From Limnobacter olei (GTDB lineage: Bacteria > Pseudomonadota > Gammaproteobacteria > Burkholderiales > Burkholderiaceae_B), in assembly GCF_029087225.1 (NCBI RefSeq), contig NZ_JARFJD010000007.1, forward strand, positions 62,001-126,000: a stretch of DNA of 64,000 bases, given 5' to 3'. The stretch's first letter is position 1. Every line of letters begins with the position of its first letter. A program made the position numbers and the translations under genes. This document shows, piece after piece, positions 30,543 through 39,460 of the stretch. The notes under the pieces were generated by a model. That model was not told the DNA's origin. It searched no databases and saw only the letters and a list, made by a program, of their open reading frames with translations.

Positions 30543-31607
30543 TCAGCGTAAATTTATAGTGTCCCCATGCCCCAGCAGCTCAAAGTTGCTGGGCGCCACA
30601 TTGTGCTTTTCCAGTGCAAGTTTCAAATCGCCAATAGGTTGATCAAGTGGTTCATCGGTCAACTCGAACGTACCCCAATGAATGCCCATTGATTTCGCCG
30701 AGCGTACATCTTTGTGAATTTGCACGGCCTCATCCGGGTTAATGTGCTGGGCTTTCATAAACCAGCGAGGTTCGTAAGCGCCCACCGCAATTGCGCTGAA
30801 GTCGAATGGCCCCAAGCGCTTCCCAATTTCTTCGAAGTCTTTGCTGTAGCCTGTGTCGCCAGAGAAATAGAAGTTCAGCTTGGGGTTTTTCATCGTCCAG
30901 CCACCCCACAGTGATTTGTTCCGGTCTGTCAGCGTGCGCGCAGACCAATGATAAGCGGGTACGAAGGTAATCTGGTTTTCTCCAATGGTGTGAGTTTCCC
31001 ACCAGTCCATTTCCCTGACCTTTTTAACACCCCAGCTTTTCAAAAGCGACTCAAGACCAAGCGGTACAAGAAAGAGGGCATCAGGCTGCTGCTTGGCCAG
31101 TTTGACCACGGTGTTGTGATCGAGGTGGTCGTAATGACTGTGACTTATCACCACCACATCAATTTTTGGCAGGTTTTCAACACGGCTTGGCGATTGAACC
31201 TTGCGGGATGGACCCGCCCATTGCACTGGAAAGGCGCGAACTGAAAAGTGAGGATCGGTCAACAGGGTGAAGCCGTTGGCCCGCACCATGACGGTTGCAT
31301 GCCCAAGCCAGGTGGCTGTGGTTTCCGAGTACTCGGAAAGCTGGCTTTTGTCGAATGCCTTTTGGGGGAAATCAGCGTAGCTGGCTAAGAATTTACCTGG
31401 AGGAGGGGGCAAATCTTTTCCGAATCGTTCGCGGTACCAACGAAGCAGGTCAGACATAGGTTTTGAAACAATGGTGCCATCGGAATTTACAAAGCCATCA
31501 GGCCTGTGGTGGGGCTTACTCGAATCAAAATAGGGATTTGATGCAGCACAACCCTGAATTAAAAAACCGGCAACGACACTCAGCACACCTGCGACTACAT
31601 ACTTCAT
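30543..31607 (-). CDS. NAPE-PLD-like metallo-beta-lactamase lipoprotein
   Basis: 354 residues. The signal peptide ends in a lipobox (FLIQGC, Cys near residue 20), so the enzyme is lipid-anchored. Metallo-beta-lactamase signature: SHSHYDHLD (HxHxDH) near residue 155, YFSGDTGYS with the bridging Asp, and a His in MGIHWGTFELTDEP. The block ATWLGHATVMVRANGFTLLTDP and AGPSRKVQSP are typical of the N-acyl-phosphatidylethanolamine-hydrolysing phospholipase D branch, which releases N-acylethanolamine. Bacterial homologues may act on other phosphodiesters. The small two-helix protein gene precedes it on the same strand with a 17-base gap, an operon. Confidence 0.85.
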   Translation of the reverse strand: MKYVVAGVLSVVAGFLIQGCAASNPYFDSSKPHHRPDGFVNSDGTIVSKPMSDLLRWYRERFGKDLPPPPGKFLASYADFPQKAFDKSQLSEYSETTATWLGHATVMVRANGFTLLTDPHFSVRAFPVQWAGPSRKVQSPSRVENLPKIDVVVISHSHYDHLDHNTVVKLAKQQPDALFLVPLGLESLLKSWGVKKVREMDWWETHTIGENQITFVPAYHWSARTLTDRNKSLWGGWTMKNPKLNFYFSGDTGYSKDFEEIGKRLGPFDFSAIAVGAYEPRWFMKAQHINPDEAVQIHKDVRSAKSMGIHWGTFELTDEPLDQPIGDLKLALEKHNVAPSNFELLGHGDTINLR

Positions 31608-31624
31608 GGTTCAACACGGATGAA

Positions 31625-31894
31625 TTAGAGTTCCTTCCACTGCGTCGCCAAATAAACAGCAACAGGCAAGCCGAAGTAGAGCAAACAAAGTACTCTGAAA
31701 TGGTCCATTGATTCTACCGCAGTGCTGCTGTTTGTGTTTAATTCAAGGCCACCCAGTTGTCCAGGGTTACCGGCAAAGGCCAGCTCAAGGGTGCTGCTGG
31801 TTTCAAACAAGGGTGCAATAAATGCAGGCTCAAGGACAAAAGCACAACCCAACACCCACAGCACGAAAAACACAGTGAATCGCTTGATACTCAT
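31625..31894 (-). CDS. Small two-helix membrane protein, unknown function
   Basis: 89 residues from ATG 31894, chosen for AGGAGT 8 bases upstream; an in-frame start at 31951 would place a charged region before the first helix. Two hydrophobic helices: FTVFFVLWVLGCAFVLEPAF near the N terminus and VLCLLYFGLPVAVYLAT near the C terminus, with a short periplasmic loop rich in Asn, Gly and Ser between them. No family recognised. It precedes the NAPE-PLD-like gene and is probably co-transcribed with it, so it may help localise that enzyme. Confidence 0.65.
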   Translation of the reverse strand: MSIKRFTVFFVLWVLGCAFVLEPAFIAPLFETSSTLELAFAGNPGQLGGLELNTNSSTAVESMDHFRVLCLLYFGLPVAVYLATQWKEL

Positions 31895-31935
31895 CTTGAT
31901 TACTCCTTTGACTATTTTTTGTCGCCCTGAAAACA

Positions 31936-31967
31936 ACTGTACAATAAACACTGTAACTGTGTACAGT
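31936..31967. promoter_or_regulatory. Inverted repeats with TGTACA core (operator candidate)
   Basis: ACTGTACA at 31936-31943 and TGTACAGT at 31960-31967 are perfect 8-base arms 16 bases apart, with the partial copy ACTGTAACTGT between them. A further TTGTACAA lies at 31998-32005. All are in the divergent promoter region between the small membrane protein and dienelactone hydrolase genes, so one regulator may bind several sites. Confidence 0.45.
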
Positions 31968-32073
31968 ATTTTTTAGTTTCTGTGGTTTTTTGTAGTCTTG
32001 TACAATGCACCCGTACAAAATCAGACTGTTACAATTCAAATCCACTTGTTTTATCCATACAGAGAGGAGCTTT

Positions 32074-32778
32074 ATGCAGTCCCAAAGAATCTTGATCAAC
32101 GCCAAAGACGGCGGCCAGTTCGGTGCTTATCTGTCCCTTCCACCCACAGGCAAAGGCCCGGGTATTTTGTTGATTCAAGAAATTTTTGGTGTCAATCAGC
32201 ATATTCGTGAGGTCGCAGATCAGTACGCCAGCGATGGCTTTGTAGTGCTTGCTCCAGACGTATTCTGGCGTCAGGAAGCGGGTGTAGATATTGGCTACGA
32301 CGATGCCGGGTTCAAAAAAGGATTTGGACTGATGCAGGGTATGGACTTCCCCAAGGCAGTTGAAGATTTGTGTGTCGCCGCCGAAGCTTTGAGATCTCGT
32401 CCCGAAGTGATTGGGAAAGTGGCCAGCCTGGGTTTTTGTATGGGTGGAATGTTGTCCTACCTGGTGGGAACTACAACAGGGGCGGTAGACGCAAGTGTTT
32501 GCTACTACGGTGGTGGAATTCACACTGCACTTGATCGTGCTCCACAGGCCAGAATTCCGATGTTGATGCACTTTGCCGAGAAAGATGGCTTCATTCCCAT
32601 GGAAGCAGTTTCCCAGATCAAAGCGGCATTTCAGTCCAATCATGGCGTGGAAATCCACACCTATCCGAACGTAGACCATGGCTTTAATTGTTGGGGACGC
32701 CCAATGTATCAACAAAAGGCGGCAGCATTGGCCAGGGGCCGATCGCTGGATTTTTTGTCCCGAGCCATCTCGGCCTGA
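32074..32778 (+). CDS. Dienelactone hydrolase family protein
   Basis: 234 residues from ATG 32074, which has GAGAGGAG directly upstream; a longer in-frame start at 32005 lacks one. The alpha/beta hydrolase core carries Glu36 (QEIFGVN), nucleophile Cys122 (GFCMGG), an Asp region ([10 protein letters not shown]) and His in DHGFNC. The C-E-H-D arrangement is diagnostic of dienelactone hydrolases, which open carboxymethylenebutenolide in chlorocatechol degradation. Many paralogues serve other lactones or esters, and no chlorocatechol genes are near. It is followed by the histidine kinase gene 22 bases on. Confidence 0.9.
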   Translation: MQSQRILINAKDGGQFGAYLSLPPTGKGPGILLIQEIFGVNQHIREVADQYASDGFVVLAPDVFWRQEAGVDIGYDDAGFKKGFGLMQGMDFPKAVEDLCVAAEALRSRPEVIGKVASLGFCMGGMLSYLVGTTTGAVDASVCYYGGGIHTALDRAPQARIPMLMHFAEKDGFIPMEAVSQIKAAFQSNHGVEIHTYPNVDHGFNCWGRPMYQQKAAALARGRSLDFLSRAISA

Positions 32779-32800
32779 GCCAACTTTAAAGGCGGTCTTC

Positions 32801-34705
32801 TTGAAAGCAACATCGGCCAGCGCTGTATCCCTGAGCAAGGTCGTCGCAAAGGCAATTGACGATTCATGGAGCAGTCATCCATTGCTGTGTTTACTCTTTG
32901 CCGTAGGTGTTCTTGCCTCGATTGTGTTTTGGACGCAGTTGGGCGACTTGGCCTGGTTTGGACAGCTTTTGCTGCTGGTCGTGGTTGTGGTGGTTTCCTA
33001 TGTCGCGGGCAGGGTACTGACCCGCGCATGGATGAGTTTTCAGCTCAAGGAAAGTTTGTTGAACCTGGGCAGTCAGGACGCCGCGCCTGATTATCTGGCG
33101 GGAAAAGATTTTTTCGAAACTCTGGTTAACACGGTACACAGGTTGAATCAGCAACAGCATATGTTGCTGGCTGGTTTTGAAGAAGAAAAACGCCGCCTGC
33201 TCAGTGTCGAGAACTGCCTGAACGGTTTTGTGGTCGAGTTCAGCGTGACCGAGCAGGGGCGCGTGCGGGTCGAGAATGTCGACAATTCGATTGAACGTTT
33301 TTTCTCGCTGACCCGGGCTGAATTCATTGCCGATTGGACTCTCGTTCTTAAGCACATTGATTCAAAGTATCACGCCGCGATACGTACCGTGTTGTCGCGT
33401 CCAGAGGCTTTTCCAAATCGGGAGTCGCTGGTTTTTTCAACCACGCGGCGTAGTGGGGTAGAGCCACAATATTTCCAGTTGACACTGCAGCGCGAAGCAA
33501 AAGCGCCGGGAGTTGGCATGTATGCGGTTTGTCTTGATGTGAGCGACTTGGTGCTGGCCAAAGAGCAGGCCGAGAGCGCCGATCGCGCCAAATCGGAATT
33601 TTTGGCGACCATTAGCCATGAATTGCGTACACCATTGAATGCGATTATCGGTTTTTCCAAGCTACTTGAGGAGCAGCTGGATGACCCAGAGTTGCGTGGT
33701 GATGTTCGCAATATTTCCAGCTCTGCAACCAGCCTGCATTTGATTTTAAGTGATGTGCTGGAGTATTCGCGAATTCAGGCCAATGGTTTAAAGCTGGATC
33801 CTTCGCCATTTGATCTGGATGCCATGGTGCGCCAGGTGTATTCACTCAACCGCAACCTGGCTCTTAAGAAAAACATCGAGTTTTCTTTGGTGAATGAGTC
33901 TGAGGGCCCTTGCTTTGTGCACGGCGACGCAAACCGACTAAGGCAGGTGGTTCAAAACCTGGTTTCCAATGCTTTGAAGTTCACTGACACCGGTTATGTG
34001 AGAATGCGTTTAATGACCTCACAACCCACGCAAGGGCGAACAGAGGTTTTCATTGAAGTGGCTGACAGCGGTATAGGAATCAGTCAGCCAGCCTTGCAAA
34101 AACTGTTTCAGCGATTCAGCCAGGCCAGCCGTGAAATTAACCGCCAATATGGTGGCACCGGCTTGGGTTTGGCGATTTGCAAGGGGCTTGTCGAGCTGAT
34201 GGGTGGGCGTATTGATGTGAGTTCTGAACCAGGAGTGGGCTCGGTGTTTACCGTCAGTTTGAATTTGCCGCTGGCCTCTGCCCAAGGCCAGGCCAAGTCG
34301 AGTAAGGCGGTTGAGTCGCCCTCGAGGGCGCTGAGTATTCTGGTGGTGGATGATCATCCCATGAACATCAAGTTGCTGGACCGCTACCTTGGAAAAAGAG
34401 GGCACCAGGTGGTGCAAGCCACAGGTGGTTTGCCGGCCGTGGAACTGTGCGAGAAACAGTGTTTTGACTTGGTGTTGATGGACATTGACATGCCCGATCT
34501 CGACGGGCATGAAGCCACGAAAGTGATCCGGGGATCCGAGAACGCAGCTTCAAAACACAGCTTTATTTGTGCCTTGTCGGGTTTGTCGGATGACAAAAGT
34601 ATTGCCATGTCGACACAGGCCGGTATGAATTTGCACATGACCAAACCTGTTTCTTTCGAGAAGCTGGACAAATTGATTGAAGAGATCGCCCAGAAAACAG
34701 CTTGA
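32801..34705 (+). CDS. Hybrid histidine kinase with receiver domain
   Basis: 634 residues from a TTG at 32801, which has AAAGGCGG about 5 bases upstream. Two membrane helices (about 28-45 and 47-67) are followed by a linker, a PAS-like region (about 110-245), HisKA with His near 272 ([11 protein letters not shown]), HATPase motifs ([44 protein letters not shown]) and a C-terminal receiver ([10 protein letters not shown]; phospho-Asp near 560 in LMDIDMPD). It should autophosphorylate and pass the phosphate through its receiver to a separate phosphotransfer protein, not seen here. A longer in-frame start at 32678 overlaps the preceding gene and is unlikely. Signal unknown. Confidence 0.9.
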   Translation: MKATSASAVSLSKVVAKAIDDSWSSHPLLCLLFAVGVLASIVFWTQLGDLAWFGQLLLLVVVVVVSYVAGRVLTRAWMSFQLKESLLNLGSQDAAPDYLAGKDFFETLVNTVHRLNQQQHMLLAGFEEEKRRLLSVENCLNGFVVEFSVTEQGRVRVENVDNSIERFFSLTRAEFIADWTLVLKHIDSKYHAAIRTVLSRPEAFPNRESLVFSTTRRSGVEPQYFQLTLQREAKAPGVGMYAVCLDVSDLVLAKEQAESADRAKSEFLATISHELRTPLNAIIGFSKLLEEQLDDPELRGDVRNISSSATSLHLILSDVLEYSRIQANGLKLDPSPFDLDAMVRQVYSLNRNLALKKNIEFSLVNESEGPCFVHGDANRLRQVVQNLVSNALKFTDTGYVRMRLMTSQPTQGRTEVFIEVADSGIGISQPALQKLFQRFSQASREINRQYGGTGLGLAICKGLVELMGGRIDVSSEPGVGSVFTVSLNLPLASAQGQAKSSKAVESPSRALSILVVDDHPMNIKLLDRYLGKRGHQVVQATGGLPAVELCEKQCFDLVLMDIDMPDLDGHEATKVIRGSENAASKHSFICALSGLSDDKSIAMSTQAGMNLHMTKPVSFEKLDKLIEEIAQKTA

Positions 34706-34730
34706 ATACCGCTTGGAAAAAAGGCTTGGC

Positions 34731-35030
34731 TTACACAATGCCCAGTTGCTTTTCGAGATAGGACTTTGCTTTTTCCAGCCAAATGGTGAGTGCAGCCAGC
34801 AAGTCACTTTGACTGAATGAGCAACTTTCCCCGCCGAACATGGCGGTGCTTTCCAGGCGCTCTAGAATGCTTTCAAGGGCACCTTCGAATACCGCAGGTA
34901 AATCGCGTAACAGGTCTTTTTCTTGCCGGAACGCGAAAATTAATGCGCTGGTGTTTTCAAATTCATTATTTTCGAGTGAATCTGATAGCTTTTTTATCCG
35001 CAACAGCGGATCTGCTGGTATGTTACTCAT
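34731..35030 (-). CDS. Small helical protein, unknown function
   Basis: 99-residue soluble protein, mostly predicted helix (LLRIKKLSDSLENNEFEN; AVFEGALESILERLESTAMF; LLAALTIWLEKAKSYLEKQLG). A hydrophilic middle contains FRQEKDLLRD. No family recognised and no strong ribosome-binding site. Convergent with the hybrid kinase gene and divergent from the SRPBCC gene. Real, from its length, codon pattern and helical periodicity, but not certain. Confidence 0.55.
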   Translation of the reverse strand: MSNIPADPLLRIKKLSDSLENNEFENTSALIFAFRQEKDLLRDLPAVFEGALESILERLESTAMFGGESCSFSQSDLLAALTIWLEKAKSYLEKQLGIV

Positions 35031-35111
35031 GAGTATTATTTAACCAAATTATTATTTCGGCAGTGTACTCCAGCACAAGGAGCACGGCCTGAAAACTGAG
35101 GAGAATTTGAC

Positions 35112-35573
35112 ATGGACAGCAAACTTTCACTGGATAAAACAGCCTCCGTGGCCTTGAATTACGATGCCGTTCTGGCCGACCTGGAAGCAATTGAGCCGTT
35201 GATCTCAATTTTCCCCAAACTGGAAAGTCTGAACAAGCTCGGTCCGAATACTTTTGAGTGGAAGCTTAAGCCCATTGGTGCCATGGGCGTGTCTCATGCG
35301 GTTCACTATGCAGCCACTTATGAAGTGGACAAAGCCAACGGGCGTTTAAGCTTCAAAGCCAAAGAAGGCGTGGGTAATGCAAGTCTTTCCGGCTTGTTTC
35401 AGTTCAAGCCCAATGGCAAGCAAGTCGATATTGAAATTGAAATCAACGGGCAGCTGCGGGACATCAAAGTACCTATGTTGTTGAAGGCGGCCACACCTGG
35501 TTTTATTAAAACCATGTTTGACGGTCTGGTGGATCGATTCATTGAAAAACTGGGGGAGAAGTATGGCAAGTAA
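35112..35573 (+). CDS. SRPBCC/START-like protein
   Basis: 153 residues. The pattern of a beta-rich cup with a long C-terminal helix is visible: NYDAVLADLEAIEPLISIFPKLESLNKLG, then strands (FEWKLKPIGAMGVS, HAVHYAATYEV, GRLSFKAKEGVGNASLSGLFQF, QVDIEIEINGQL; cited as regions) and FIKTMFDGLVDRFIEKLGEKYG. This fits CoxG/polyketide-cyclase-like SRPBCC proteins that bind hydrophobic ligands. GAGGAG lies 9 bases before the ATG. Its 3' end overlaps the next gene by 11 bases, so the pair is co-translated. Confidence 0.7.
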   Translation: MDSKLSLDKTASVALNYDAVLADLEAIEPLISIFPKLESLNKLGPNTFEWKLKPIGAMGVSHAVHYAATYEVDKANGRLSFKAKEGVGNASLSGLFQFKPNGKQVDIEIEINGQLRDIKVPMLLKAATPGFIKTMFDGLVDRFIEKLGEKYGK

Positions 35574-35967
35574 CAAGCCAGCCAATTACGATACAGGCAA
35601 AGCCATGCGCACCAAGGTATTGGGTGCCGACTATGTGGCCAAGGCGGTGTCAAATCCCGATGATTTTGCGGCACCGCTTCAAGACATTGTCACCGCCCAT
35701 GCTTGGGGCACTGTGTGGCCCCGCGAAGGGCTTGAGCCCAAAATTCGCAGCATTGCAACAGTGTCCATGTTGATAGCGTTGAATCGTCCCAATGAATTGA
35801 AGTTACACATGCGCGGTGCAATCAACAATGGCGTTACCGCAAATGAGCTGCGCGAGTTGATCATTCACGCCAGCGTGTATTGTGGGTTTCCGGCTGCCAT
35901 GGACAGTATGCGCCATGCCAAGGCTTTGCTTGAAGAGCTGGAAGCTGAGAAAACGGCTGCCAAGTAG
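35563..35967 (+). CDS. Carboxymuconolactone decarboxylase family protein
   Basis: 134 residues from ATG 35563, with GGGGGAG upstream and overlapping the SRPBCC gene. Family features: VWPREGLEPKIRSIATVSMLIALNR, the helix HMRGAINNGVTANELRELIIHASVYCGFPAAMDS (cited as a region, residues about 83-116), with a conserved Glu and His-x4-Cys. In true PcaC this enzyme decarboxylates 4-carboxymuconolactone; the single-Cys pattern (HASVYCGFPA) is closer to PcaC than to AhpD, which has CxxC. Its role here is open because no protocatechuate genes are adjacent. A terminator follows. Confidence 0.85.
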   Translation: MASNKPANYDTGKAMRTKVLGADYVAKAVSNPDDFAAPLQDIVTAHAWGTVWPREGLEPKIRSIATVSMLIALNRPNELKLHMRGAINNGVTANELRELIIHASVYCGFPAAMDSMRHAKALLEELEAEKTAAK

Positions 35968-35992
35968 TTGGGTGGATTTACAACTGAAAGAC

Positions 35993-36031
35993 AAACCGGC
36001 GTTGGGAATTAATCCAGACGCCGGTTTTTTT
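35993..36031 (+). terminator. Intrinsic terminator after the carboxymuconolactone decarboxylase gene
   Basis: AAACCGGCGT and ACGCCGGTTT pair around a loop of about 13 bases and are followed by a run of seven Ts. It ends the rightward operon 35112-35967 and sits just past the 3' end of opposing fpr, so it may also stop leftward read-through. Confidence 0.85.
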
Positions 36032-36045
36032 ATGGATATCTCGGA

Positions 36046-36822
36046 TTACTTTTCAACGAATGCACGCTCGAACACGTAATCGCCGGGTTCACCCACGCCG
36101 GGTGACACCACAAAGCCCTTGGCATCCAGAATACCGCGAATGTCTGCCAGCATGCTTGGGCTGCCGCAGATCATGGCACGGTCAGTTTCAGGATTCAGGG
36201 GTGGCAAACCAACATCCTTACACAATTCGCCATTTTCCATCAGCGTTGTAATACGCCCTACGTTCTTGAACTCTTCACGGGTTACGGTGGGGTAGTAGAT
36301 CAGTTTCTCTCGCACCATGTCGCCAAAAAATTCGTTGTTGGGCAACTCTTCAGTAATGAATTCGCTATAAGCCAATTCGTTCACGTAGCGCACACCGTGA
36401 ACCAAAATCACTTTTTCAAAGCGCTCATACACATCGGGATCTTTGATCAGGCTCATGAAAGGGGCCAGGCCTGTGCCGGTACCGAACATGAACAGGTTTT
36501 TGCCAGGTTTCAAGTCATCAAGAATTAGTGTGCCTGTGGGCTTTTTACCCACCAGTACGGAGTCGCCCACCTTCAAATGCTGCAAGCGGGATGTCAGTTT
36601 GCCATCGGGCACCTTGATGCTGAAAAACTCAAGATGTTCCTCGTAATTTGCGCTGGCGATGCTGTATGCGCGTAGCAGTGGCTTGCCTTCAACTTCCAGG
36701 CCAATCATCACGAAGTGACCGTTGTGAAAACGCAGCCCTGGGCTTCGCGTGGTTTTGAAGCTAAAGAGCGTGTCGTTCCAGTGATGGACTTCAGTGACTT
36801 GTTCTTGAATCAGGTTTGACAT
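36046..36822 (-). CDS. fpr: Ferredoxin-NADP+ reductase
   Basis: 258 residues from ATG 36822, the exact length usual for bacterial FPR; an in-frame start at 36882 would add 20 residues. FAD site RAYSIAS, NADP site FGTGTGLAPFMSLI, and YYPTVTREEF are all typical. The C terminus VFERAFVEK is conserved in the proteobacterial subclass. It moves electrons between NADPH and ferredoxin or flavodoxin in the cytoplasm, supporting Fe-S assembly and oxidative-stress response. It shares the divergent region with the 37029 gene. Confidence 0.93.
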   Translation of the reverse strand: MSNLIQEQVTEVHHWNDTLFSFKTTRSPGLRFHNGHFVMIGLEVEGKPLLRAYSIASANYEEHLEFFSIKVPDGKLTSRLQHLKVGDSVLVGKKPTGTLILDDLKPGKNLFMFGTGTGLAPFMSLIKDPDVYERFEKVILVHGVRYVNELAYSEFITEELPNNEFFGDMVREKLIYYPTVTREEFKNVGRITTLMENGELCKDVGLPPLNPETDRAMICGSPSMLADIRGILDAKGFVVSPGVGEPGDYVFERAFVEK

Positions 36823-37028
36823 GGTTGCGGCTTTAATTCTCGTAAGTTTTTCAAACGGCCCAATAATAACGCACTGCATCAAAAAACGCTGTAAGTCATT
36901 CTATTTTTTAGTTATTTGCTTATTTGGAGTTTCTACTCTAACCCGTTGGAAAGAATACGGCTTCAATGGGGGTTATAAAGTGGAGTCGAAGGTACACCAC
37001 AACAATATCCAATAAGGGCACAAAACCC

Positions 37029-37973
37029 ATGACAGAGACAAACGAAAAACAGCGGCAGATGAGCCAAATGGTTGTACATTCAGGCGATGTGGAACTGGCA
37101 GTAAGCAGCCATGGTGAACCCCACAACCCCAGCATTATTCTGGTGCACGGCTACCCAGACTCTAGCACCGTGTGGGATCCCGTGGTTGATATTTTGAAGC
37201 ATCACTTTCATGTAGTCACTTATGATGTGCGCGGCTGCGGCAAGTCGACAGAGCCCGGCTGGATGTGGGACTACTCTCTGGGCAAACTTTCTGAAGACCT
37301 TCAGGCTGTAATGCGGGCTGTGTGTCCCACTCAGCCGGTTCATTTGGTAGCACACGATTGGGGTTCGATTCAAACTTGGGAAAGCGTGACTGACCATCGC
37401 TTGAAATCCCGCATTGCCAGCTACACCAGCATTTCAGGCCCATGCCTGGACCACATAGGCATGTGGATGCGAAACAGTTTTGCCGCCAACAATCGAAAAG
37501 CCTTGGGCAATGTGATGGGGCAATTGATGCATTCCTGGTATGTGTATGCCTTTCAGCTGCCATTTTTAGCGCCGACCGCGTGGAAAATGGGCTTGGACAA
37601 AGCCTGGCCAGGCATAGTGAAAAAAATGGAGGGTGTGGAACACGATACCAACCCCACGCAGCGTAAAGATGGTGTGAACGGCATTAACTTGTACCGTGCC
37701 AATATGCTGCCCCGTATCAGCAATCCGCGTTTGCGCCAAACCGAGGTGCCGGTGCAATTGCTGGTGCCGACCAAAGACAAGTTTGTAACCACCGCACTGG
37801 TAGAGTCTTGTTATCCATATGCCCACAATGTGTGGCGCCGCGACATTGATGCCCAACATTGGGTTGTGCAAAGCCATTCCGAGTGGGTTGCCAATTGCGT
37901 GTCGGAATTTGTGGAGTTTGCGGAAACTGGTCGAGAGAATCCGGGCCTCGCCAAAGCCAGGGTGCAGATATAA
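37029..37973 (+). CDS. Alpha/beta hydrolase, epoxide hydrolase/haloalkane dehalogenase-like
   Basis: 314 residues from ATG 37029 (AAGGGC upstream; a longer start at 36966 is unlikely). Oxyanion motif HGYPDSSTVW, then YDVRGCGKST, nucleophile Asp in VAHDWGSIQTW and a C-terminal His in DAQHWVVQSH. An Asp nucleophile is the mark of epoxide hydrolases and haloalkane dehalogenases, not esterases. The cap domain is helical (residues about 130-230). Substrate unknown. A strong terminator follows. Confidence 0.88.
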   Translation: MTETNEKQRQMSQMVVHSGDVELAVSSHGEPHNPSIILVHGYPDSSTVWDPVVDILKHHFHVVTYDVRGCGKSTEPGWMWDYSLGKLSEDLQAVMRAVCPTQPVHLVAHDWGSIQTWESVTDHRLKSRIASYTSISGPCLDHIGMWMRNSFAANNRKALGNVMGQLMHSWYVYAFQLPFLAPTAWKMGLDKAWPGIVKKMEGVEHDTNPTQRKDGVNGINLYRANMLPRISNPRLRQTEVPVQLLVPTKDKFVTTALVESCYPYAHNVWRRDIDAQHWVVQSHSEWVANCVSEFVEFAETGRENPGLAKARVQI

Positions 37974-37993
37974 ATGAAGTGTGATATTGAATG

Positions 37994-38022
37994 AAAAAAA
38001 CCCGGCGTTGCCGGGTTTTTTT
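37994..38022. terminator. Bidirectional intrinsic terminator
   Basis: Seven As, then CCCGGC and GCCGGG arms with a 3-base loop, then seven Ts. It ends the epoxide-hydrolase-like gene on the plus strand and, by symmetry, the opposing DUF445 gene on the minus strand. Confidence 0.9.
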
Positions 38023-38041
38023 GTTTCTGCTGAAGCGGTGT

Positions 38042-39283
38042 TTATATAATGCCCAGCTTTATCATCACCATCAACTGGCCTTCACCCACCAAGCCACCCA
38101 GAATGGCGCCAGTCATAATCAAAATCCATTCTTCCTGCTTGAACACCGGGCGCAGCAGCCCCTCGAACTCCAGCGGTGTCATGGCTTGCATTTTCTTGCC
38201 CACCACGTTCTCAATATCGAGCGATGTTTGCACGTAAGTTTCGGCATGCATGATCACATCGGCAAGGCGGGCCATCAACATTTCGGAGGTATCTTGCTTC
38301 ATGCGCTGGAATGATTCTGCGCCCACAGCCATCACCACGAAAGGCTTCACAATGCTGGCCTTGCTGTCCACCATTTCGCGCACGCGCTCGTCTACCATTT
38401 TTTGAACACGTTCAGAAAGAGGGCCCGCCACCATTTCACCGATAATGGTTTGGGGGGTAAGAATGTCGCGCGCAATAATTTTTGCGTAATCAGCAGCCAC
38501 TTTTTGCTGGCGTTTCAGAAACAGGCCCTGAATGGTATACGAACCAAAAGGAATCGGTTTTTTGGGTTCGAATAAAATATTCAGTGCGATCCAGTCCGAA
38601 ATAAAACCCACCAGGAAACCGAATACAGGCAAAATCCATGGCTCTTTCAGCAGTACCCAAAGAACCATTTGAACCACACCGATCATGAAACCGAAGTAAA
38701 GGCCTGACACACCGAAAAATTTGAATTCTTCGCGTCCTACTTCTTGGAAAATTCGGTTGAGAAGGTGTTTGTCCTTCATCAGGATTCGAATGACCAAGGC
38801 TTTCAAATCCAGAATTTGATCGATATTGCCCTTGATGTCTTCCATCACGCTTGCGATTACACCCGGCACATCTTTCTTCACTCGATCAATCAGCTTCTTC
38901 TGTGCAAAGTTGGGCAAACTTTCCCAAAGACGCGGCTGGTGCTTGGACATTACTTCTCGAATAATCGTCTCTATCACCTCCATTGCAGGGCCTTCCAGTT
39001 CTTTGCCCAGGCGTTCTGAATCCAGTTTGGAAACCACTTCATTGACCGACACAAGTTTGGTGGTAATAGTGTCGACTGCAATAGAGGCCATACGCAGTGC
39101 ATTGCGCGGCACAATGCCTTGCCAGCCAAAGAAGGGAGGGATGCCCACAAACTTCATCGGGTAGAACATCATTTTGACCGCGGCAATCTTGGTGATATAT
39201 CCAAGGATGGCGGCAACTACAGGGATTGAGAGGTAAAAGAGGTAGTTCTGCTGAACATCAGCGTAAATAGTTGCCCAATCCAT
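38042..39283 (-). CDS. DUF445 membrane protein (first of a divergent pair)
   Basis: 413 residues. Helices at the N terminus (YLFYLSIPVVAAILGYITKI), centre (GLYFGFMIGVVQMVLWVLL and ILPVFGFLVGFISDWIALNI) and C terminus (WILIMTGAILGGLVGEGQLM) frame two large helical domains. DUF445 landmarks AVKMMFYPMKFVG with GWQGIVPRNA near residue 55 and WIALNILFEP with the second G-x-x-Q-G-L-F (YTIQGLFLKRQQ) are present in tandem, as in the YheB/DUF445 architecture. Function unestablished. It shares clear similarity along its length with the divergent gene at 39461. Confidence 0.85.
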   Translation of the reverse strand: MDWATIYADVQQNYLFYLSIPVVAAILGYITKIAAVKMMFYPMKFVGIPPFFGWQGIVPRNALRMASIAVDTITTKLVSVNEVVSKLDSERLGKELEGPAMEVIETIIREVMSKHQPRLWESLPNFAQKKLIDRVKKDVPGVIASVMEDIKGNIDQILDLKALVIRILMKDKHLLNRIFQEVGREEFKFFGVSGLYFGFMIGVVQMVLWVLLKEPWILPVFGFLVGFISDWIALNILFEPKKPIPFGSYTIQGLFLKRQQKVAADYAKIIARDILTPQTIIGEMVAGPLSERVQKMVDERVREMVDSKASIVKPFVVMAVGAESFQRMKQDTSEMLMARLADVIMHAETYVQTSLDIENVVGKKMQAMTPLEFEGLLRPVFKQEEWILIMTGAILGGLVGEGQLMVMIKLGII

Positions 39284-39460
39284 GAAAGGCGTCCCCTTAG
39301 AATCTTATTTTTTGTTGGTAAAGTATAAAAATATATAGTCGTCGATCTATTTTTTGGACGGCTTTTTCTAATCTGTCTTGTCTCGTTCGCCAGTATAACG
39401 ATCTATGGCTGCCCGCTAGGGGGTGGAAATTAGATCAATTATTTTAATAATTACTTCAGG

